From Nepenthes gracilis (Eukaryota; Streptophyta; Magnoliopsida; Caryophyllales; Nepenthaceae), in assembly GCA_033239525.1 (NCBI GenBank), contig BSYO01000022.1, positions 7,769,947-7,833,946 of the forward strand: a stretch of DNA of 64,000 bases, given 5' to 3'. A program made the translations under genes and the position numbers. Under the pieces are notes generated by a model. That model had not been told where the DNA came from. It saw nothing but the letters and a program-made list of their open reading frames with translations, and searched no databases. Positions 59,178-64,000 of the stretch are shown piece after piece (positions within the stretch are counted from its first letter, which is position 1; each line of letters begins with the position of its first letter).

Positions 59178-60310
59178 CCACCAATTGTGGCTCTCTGGGA
59201 GTTGGCACCCCTGGTGCCTCCTGAACCTCCCCAGAAGTGGGCTCATCAGATAGTGTAATGACCACCACAACAGGAGGCTCAGCAAGCGCCTCCTTGGGTT
59301 CCCTAGTTGGTAACTCCTTCGGCAGATTAGCATCCCCCTTCACTATGGCTCCATAGAGGGCTCCAATGGCATCAAGTGCTCTGGCTGCGAGAGGGCCAGA
59401 ACGACGCAGCTGGTGGCGGAGCACAGTCTGGCCCTATAAACCTCAATGGCAGACTCTTCACCCTCTATACCGGAGTTATCTCCTACTCCGGCAAGCTGAC
59501 CGGCCAAAACGTTCCCTGGATCGATGGAGGAGGATGATGAAGGCCTTATTGCTACCGTCGTCGTCCTCCTCTTTACTGCTGGACTTGAGGGAGACTCCTC
59601 ACCGGATGGCTCCCCAATCACAAGAGCCCCAGCCTTCCTCTTCTTAGAAGGCTTCACCGTTTTCTGTTCTGGAGACGAAGACCCCCACTTGGCCTTCTTG
59701 GCCTCATCACGAGAGATCAAGTGGTCTCTCCGAAACTCTACAAGGTGGTCCTCTACTAACTTAAATAGCCACTCCAGGGACTCTGTCTCCTCCTCAGGAG
59801 AAGTCCCGGTGTAAGCCTCGGGCACCTTCCCCATTCCCTGGCCAATGGCCAGGACTCATCCCTGTGGACAAAAAAGAATCAGTTCTTCTAGCTCATTAAG
59901 GAGTCATTTATGGCGGTACTAACTTAGAGACCGCCGTGTGGAGACAGGGAGATCTACTCTGCTCCCTGGTTAAACTTAAAAAGCACCCTCACCATCGCCA
60001 CCGTCAGCCGCTTCATATGTTGACAGAGAAATATGCAGGAGGTACACAGACACCGTACGGTGTTCACATGATACTATGCGATGGGGACTTAAAGGGCCGT
60101 GGCGATCTCCTGTAACTCACCAGGGACTAGAACACGAAGGCTACTCCTCAAGTAGGCCTCGTAGATAGTAACGAAGCCCTCCGGTTGGAAGACTATCTCC
60201 TTTTGAATTTTGTACCCCATGTACAACTTTTTCACATCGGTTTCCCTAAGAATGGAAGCGATTTCAAGAATAGAAGCCATGGGAATAGAAGAATGAGGAA
60301 AGGGTAACAC
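59178..60310 (-). pseudogene. Duplicated 5' part of aORF (copy E)
   Basis: From 60310 (MLPFPHSSIPMASILEIASI) to 59178, where it is cut by the X LTR end. It contains the EGFVTIYEAYLRSSLRVLVP signature (about 60195-60135), the frame 59834-59343 (MGKVPEAYTGTSPEEETESL.., a Lys-rich KPSKKRK patch) and the start of the acidic middle (59424-59173). It has no intron, coiled coil or C-terminus. It is the duplicate of aORF D. Confidence 0.75.
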
Positions 60311-60847
60311 TTAGAAAAATTTATACTCAAGGAAGATGAAGGAAAGCGTGAAAAATTTGAAAGTGGAACGGACGGACAACCTAAAGGACAATGTGAACGC
60401 CGGTTAGATTAACTGTCTGATAAATGTGCGCCATCATGGCTGCCACGTGGCGTTTCTTAAACGGGTGTAGTCGAATCAGATCCTCTAGCGTATTAATTAC
60501 CGGGATCTTCAATTCACATCATACAAACATGTGGCCATATTTTCATCTGACAGAATGGCTAACGATAGCGCGTCGCTCCAACTCCTACAAGCTCTTCGGA
60601 TTTCGGACTGGACAGTTAACGAAGCCGATCAACATTTCATTCAACGATCCTCCGAATTTTAACCCAGACGATCAACTAATCTGGTCAACTCCCTTTGCAA
60701 GAGTACACCAGACTTTGTCTTTGACAGTCAATGGTTCTGGTCAACGCTTCCTTCTCCAGAACAGCCGATCTTGGCTGACATCAAGTCACGTGACCCACCA
60801 TGAACATATTGGAGGTCAGAATTCAGACCACCAGTATAGGGGGGCAA

Positions 60848-61861
60848 TGATGGGTACGCCCATAGTGGGCTAGCCCAAGAGGAAGGAACAACCCAAATCC
60901 ACGAATGCTCATATATGTGCCTGGACAGTCAACGTGTACCATTGACCGGACGAAAGGTAAAGGAGACAGGCATAAGGACGGGCAACTAGCTCACAGAGAT
61001 AGTCAACATTTCTGTTGACCAAAAGCGTCATAGTAGGCCGGCTCCAGAGCAAGCCTCACGTGGGACAAGCCCAGTTTGGCCAACACTTCAGTCCATGACC
61101 AGCAACGATTTTTTCCCCTGATTTTACGCTCTCCCAAAAGGCAATCTCCACTATAATGGTCACCAACAAATTCAACGCACATCCCACTAGGAAAGCGCCA
61201 AATTCTCTCCCTTGTCTGCAGCAAACCCTAGCAATTGCAAAATATATAAGGAAAGCAATTCATCCAAGTAGTCGATATCGCCATTGAAGCCCCACACCAA
61301 GAAAGGAAGGTAGGCCAGCAAAGTGCAGGAATCAAGTATCCCTACCTGAGGAAGGATGCCGAGTATCTTAGCTATAAAAGCCTATGGAGTCCTCACTCAA
61401 AAGCACGTTCTCCCTTCTGCTAAGAATCGCTCTCAAAAGCCCACACTCTCTTTTTCTGCAAAGAATCCCTAATAAGCTCACACAACTCCCTCACAAGCTC
61501 TCACGCTTACAGAACGCCATCTCTCCCCCTCTCTCTTCTATCACTACGTTCCTTAAGAACAAAGTGTCAGAAACCAATGCTCCTCTCGAGTCACAGAAAA
61601 CCTCTTGAAACGAGAGCAAAGCCCCCACCACGAACGCTCTTTACCTTTCTCGTTATTTATCATTTTTACCTCAACCTTATTATTATTTGAAGGATGTTTA
61701 TAGACTTGAGCGTCGGAGTATTTTTGGTGGGATAACATCCCACTGGCACCTAACCTCTTATTTGTTGTAGTGGTATGCAGGATTCAGATTCGGTGAACCA
61801 AATCGGATTCAACGATCAACCTGACCCGAACTTGTTCAAAGTTTGGTTCTAGGATGCATCA
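60848..61861 (+). repeat. Duplicated 3' LTR (copy E)
   Basis: PPT-like tataggggggcaa precedes it (60835-60847). TGATGGGTACGCCC to ..GGATGCATCA, 1014 bp, TATA box at 61373-61380. It has no gag-pol of its own and exists because of the 3-kb duplication. Confidence 0.85.
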
Positions 61862-62172
61862 TTATCAATTGATAATGGTTTCCTTCAAAGGAATAATCGA
61901 TAATGATTTGACTGATTGGGCCATTTATAAACCGATTAGTTTAACTGTTCTTATGCACGTTTTGATTATGAAATTTTTTGTAGGCAGTTCAGTCAATGAT
62001 GATAAACAATTGATATAAGTCAGGAGACCATTGTTTAGGCTAATTGTAAACCACTTGCTTAATTTAATTGCTCATCCAAGCTAACTAGTCAATTAATTTA
62101 ACCTCTTGGTTGGGTTAACTGCTCAATTGGGTTAACCACTTGTTTAGATATTTGTGTATATAACCATCTAAG
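61862..62172. repeat. Duplicated flank, copy 2
   Basis: Same sequence as 57672-57982. Here it continues into the original downstream sequence (cctacaattcattc..). Confidence 0.8.
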
Positions 62173-63340
62173 CCTACAATTCATTCTATTCAACAATCAT
62201 TCGGCTACTCAGTCAATCAGTTATCCGTCTAATTTTGATTTATTTTGAATAAAATTTGGGTCAAAATAAGACTTTATTCTTCAAACTTGACTCTAATGGG
62301 TCAGTTAATACTTTCTTTCTTTTAGATTTATTATTCTTGATCTCACTATACTAATTAATCAAGTCAACTCTATTATGATTATACCGAACACTAATCCCTA
62401 TATTCAAAGATTGAATTCAAGTTTCCAGGATGCTTGAAAGAAAGATCAAATCAGCCCATACTTTGCGTTGTTCAAGCACATTTTCCAAGGAGAATTGAAA
62501 TCAGTGAATAGTCATTTCTGATTAGTCGTGTCAATTAGAGTCTTCCACCTCGTAGCTCCTGTAGAGATTCCCTTTCTGTTGATTGTGTGCTTTACTTCAA
62601 AACTTTTCTTTTTTGGGCATATTTTTGCTATAAAAAGAGCTAATATCTAATTTCATCTTCTTTATCTAATTTTCATACCTTAATAGCTAACAGAGCTAGT
62701 TAGATCTTTCAAGTCTATCATTGCTTGGTGGATCTTCCATCCTAGATAGAAGAGAGATGATTTTGATGTCATGTTGTTCTACTAGGTGTCATCAATAAAG
62801 CCCTTCTTGGCTTCTTTCTTTTAGAAGGGAAGTCATCTAGATTTTTCTCTTTTATGTAGCATCGTGATCTAGACTGGTTTTCCACCTTGGTAAGTACTTG
62901 TAGGACCTCATGCCATTGGGTGTATCCTAACTCATGCATCCTTTTTTTATGAGACTAGTATACACATTAGAATGCATTCATAGTGGAGAATCTAGTTGCC
63001 TACCAATAATTTACAAGAGTCGTCAAGTTGGTTGTTAATCTTTCTCTCTTCATTGCATAAGTTACCATTGGAGAAAAGCATGTTGAATCTTCTACTACTG
63101 ATAAGATTCATTACTTTGATGTTTTTCTTTTCAACTTGATTGGCTCAGTATTTTCATGTGTTTTGTACATGAGTGTTTCTAAGAATGAATAAAGAGATGA
63201 TACTTTTTATTTTCGTGTTTGGATTATATTTGTTAATTTGTTCTTTTCATATTTGGACTTGTGTATATCCGTGTGAGATTGTAATCACTCGATAGTTTAT
63301 ACACAATCTCATAGACTGATTCTTCTTCTTAACAAACAAA
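62173..63340. other. No recognised gene
   Basis: Mixed-composition sequence with no frame longer than short ORFs and no family match I can name. A tgctataaaaagagc TATA-like site is at about 62630. Confidence 0.45.
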
Positions 63341-63341
63341 A

Positions 63342-64000
63342 TCAGTGTAACCTAAGGTAACATACCAAACAATCCATATCCAAAATTAAATCAAAATTAT
63401 ATATGTCTAACAAAATCAAATCAATTATTAACTCAAACTCATTCACCCAGATAATACACCTAGGTTTTACAATGTCCATCATTAAAGATGTACACATAGG
63501 CGTAGACACCATTAATGCATAATTTATAATCATAGGTGAGGAATGCAAATGATATACAAACTTAGGGAATACAAATAAATGTGAAGAACCCTAGTCTAAT
63601 AATACATGTATTGAAATCTTAAAAATTAAAAGTTTACATTCTACCTCTAAAGGAGATGCATTCATATTCTTGACCATCACTATAAAGCTCTCCCCAAAAC
63701 ACTTGACCTTTTAGCAATTTACTTCAAAGGATAGAGGCAATCCTTGATCATATGACCATATTAGCTGTAATTGAAATATGTTGTTGTCTGCTTGTAAAAT
63801 GGTTGTCCTCTATAGAATTTGCCATAATGTGGGCAATTTAGAGTTCAACTCCTATCCTCATTCCCTCATCATGTGACTTTAATCTTTTATGAGATCCACC
63901 TAATCCTAAACTTTGGCCTCTTTGACTCATACTTTTCTTCTCAAAAAACTTTTCTCCCTCTTACTCCTACTTATATAGCAAGGCCCAATCAATAACTTCT
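63342..64000 (-). pseudogene. Chromovirus-type Ty3/gypsy gag-protease remnant, cut by window edge
   Basis: The minus frame 63548-63342 reads VSTPMCTSL..DIVKPRCIIW, VNEFELIIDLILLDIYNFDL and ILDMDCLVCYL, the chromovirus-type protease C-terminal pattern ending in (F)D.ILGMDWL with substitutions (G to D, W to C). Upstream (63850-63720) two zinc-knuckle-like stretches are readable (CPHYGKFYRG and YFNYS.YGHMIKDC, with lost Cys and a stop), in the usual gag order. No RT is visible on the 3' side. Confidence 0.65.

Overview
This window is nuclear DNA from a flowering plant, probably a eudicot (inference). It is AT-rich and gene-poor, with many Ty3/gypsy and Ty1/copia remnants, MITE-like foldbacks, solo long LTRs and very few open host genes. 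I see no rRNA, tRNA, CRISPR array or prokaryotic feature. The only host-type gene with an intact frame is a RING-H2 ubiquitin-ligase gene at 46884-47330 (minus). A second host-like locus at 8939-10314 (minus) encodes a protein with three ~65-residue repeats and is broken by a stop codon and a frameshift.

Most of the window is built from one kind of retrotransposon: Tat-like Ty3/gypsy elements that carry, besides gag-pol, an extra gene on the opposite strand between integrase and the 3' LTR (an antisense additional ORF, aORF). Five pieces are visible. A (1-3805) and A2 (3830-4700) are fragments. B (23731-37690) is about 14 kb, with gag, protease, RT, RNase H and integrase on minus and the aORF on plus. 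C (38390-46588) and D (50025-57671, opposite orientation) each have two LTRs, PBS, PPT, gag, integrase and aORF, but protease-RT-RNase H is deleted. The aORFs share an N-terminal 'putative gypsy-type transposon' domain (Pfam Transposase_28 type), an acidic Pro/Ser/Thr-rich middle, a short intron, a coiled coil and a C-terminal motif. Four of them (A, A2, B, C) have a TATTTAA-type box, eroded in A2, 86-110 bp before the start. In three elements the convergent 3' ends of gag-pol and aORF are separated by tandem repeats.

Layout: 1-4700 elements A and A2; 4700-8900 a Ty1/copia gag remnant in AT-rich DNA; 8939-10314 the broken repeat-protein gene with a Mutator-type MITE at its 5' end; 10.5-23.7 kb AT-rich DNA with a pair of old homologous segments (12.24-13.80 and 20.04-22.11 kb), a B-like solo LTR split by a long LTR of another family ('X') and by a 339-bp insertion, two foldbacks and a 3 x 245-bp tandem array; 23.7-37.7 kb element B with an X LTR nested in its aORF; 37.76-38.32 kb a copia fragment; 38.4-46.6 kb element C; 46.9-47.7 kb the RING-H2 gene; 47.7-50.0 kb empty AT-rich DNA; 50.0-57.7 kb element D; 54.99-57.98 kb repeated at 59.18-62.17 kb with a truncated X LTR between the copies; 63.3-64 kb a chromovirus-type gag-protease remnant.

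All reverse-transcribing elements here carry stops or frameshifts, so none looks autonomous.
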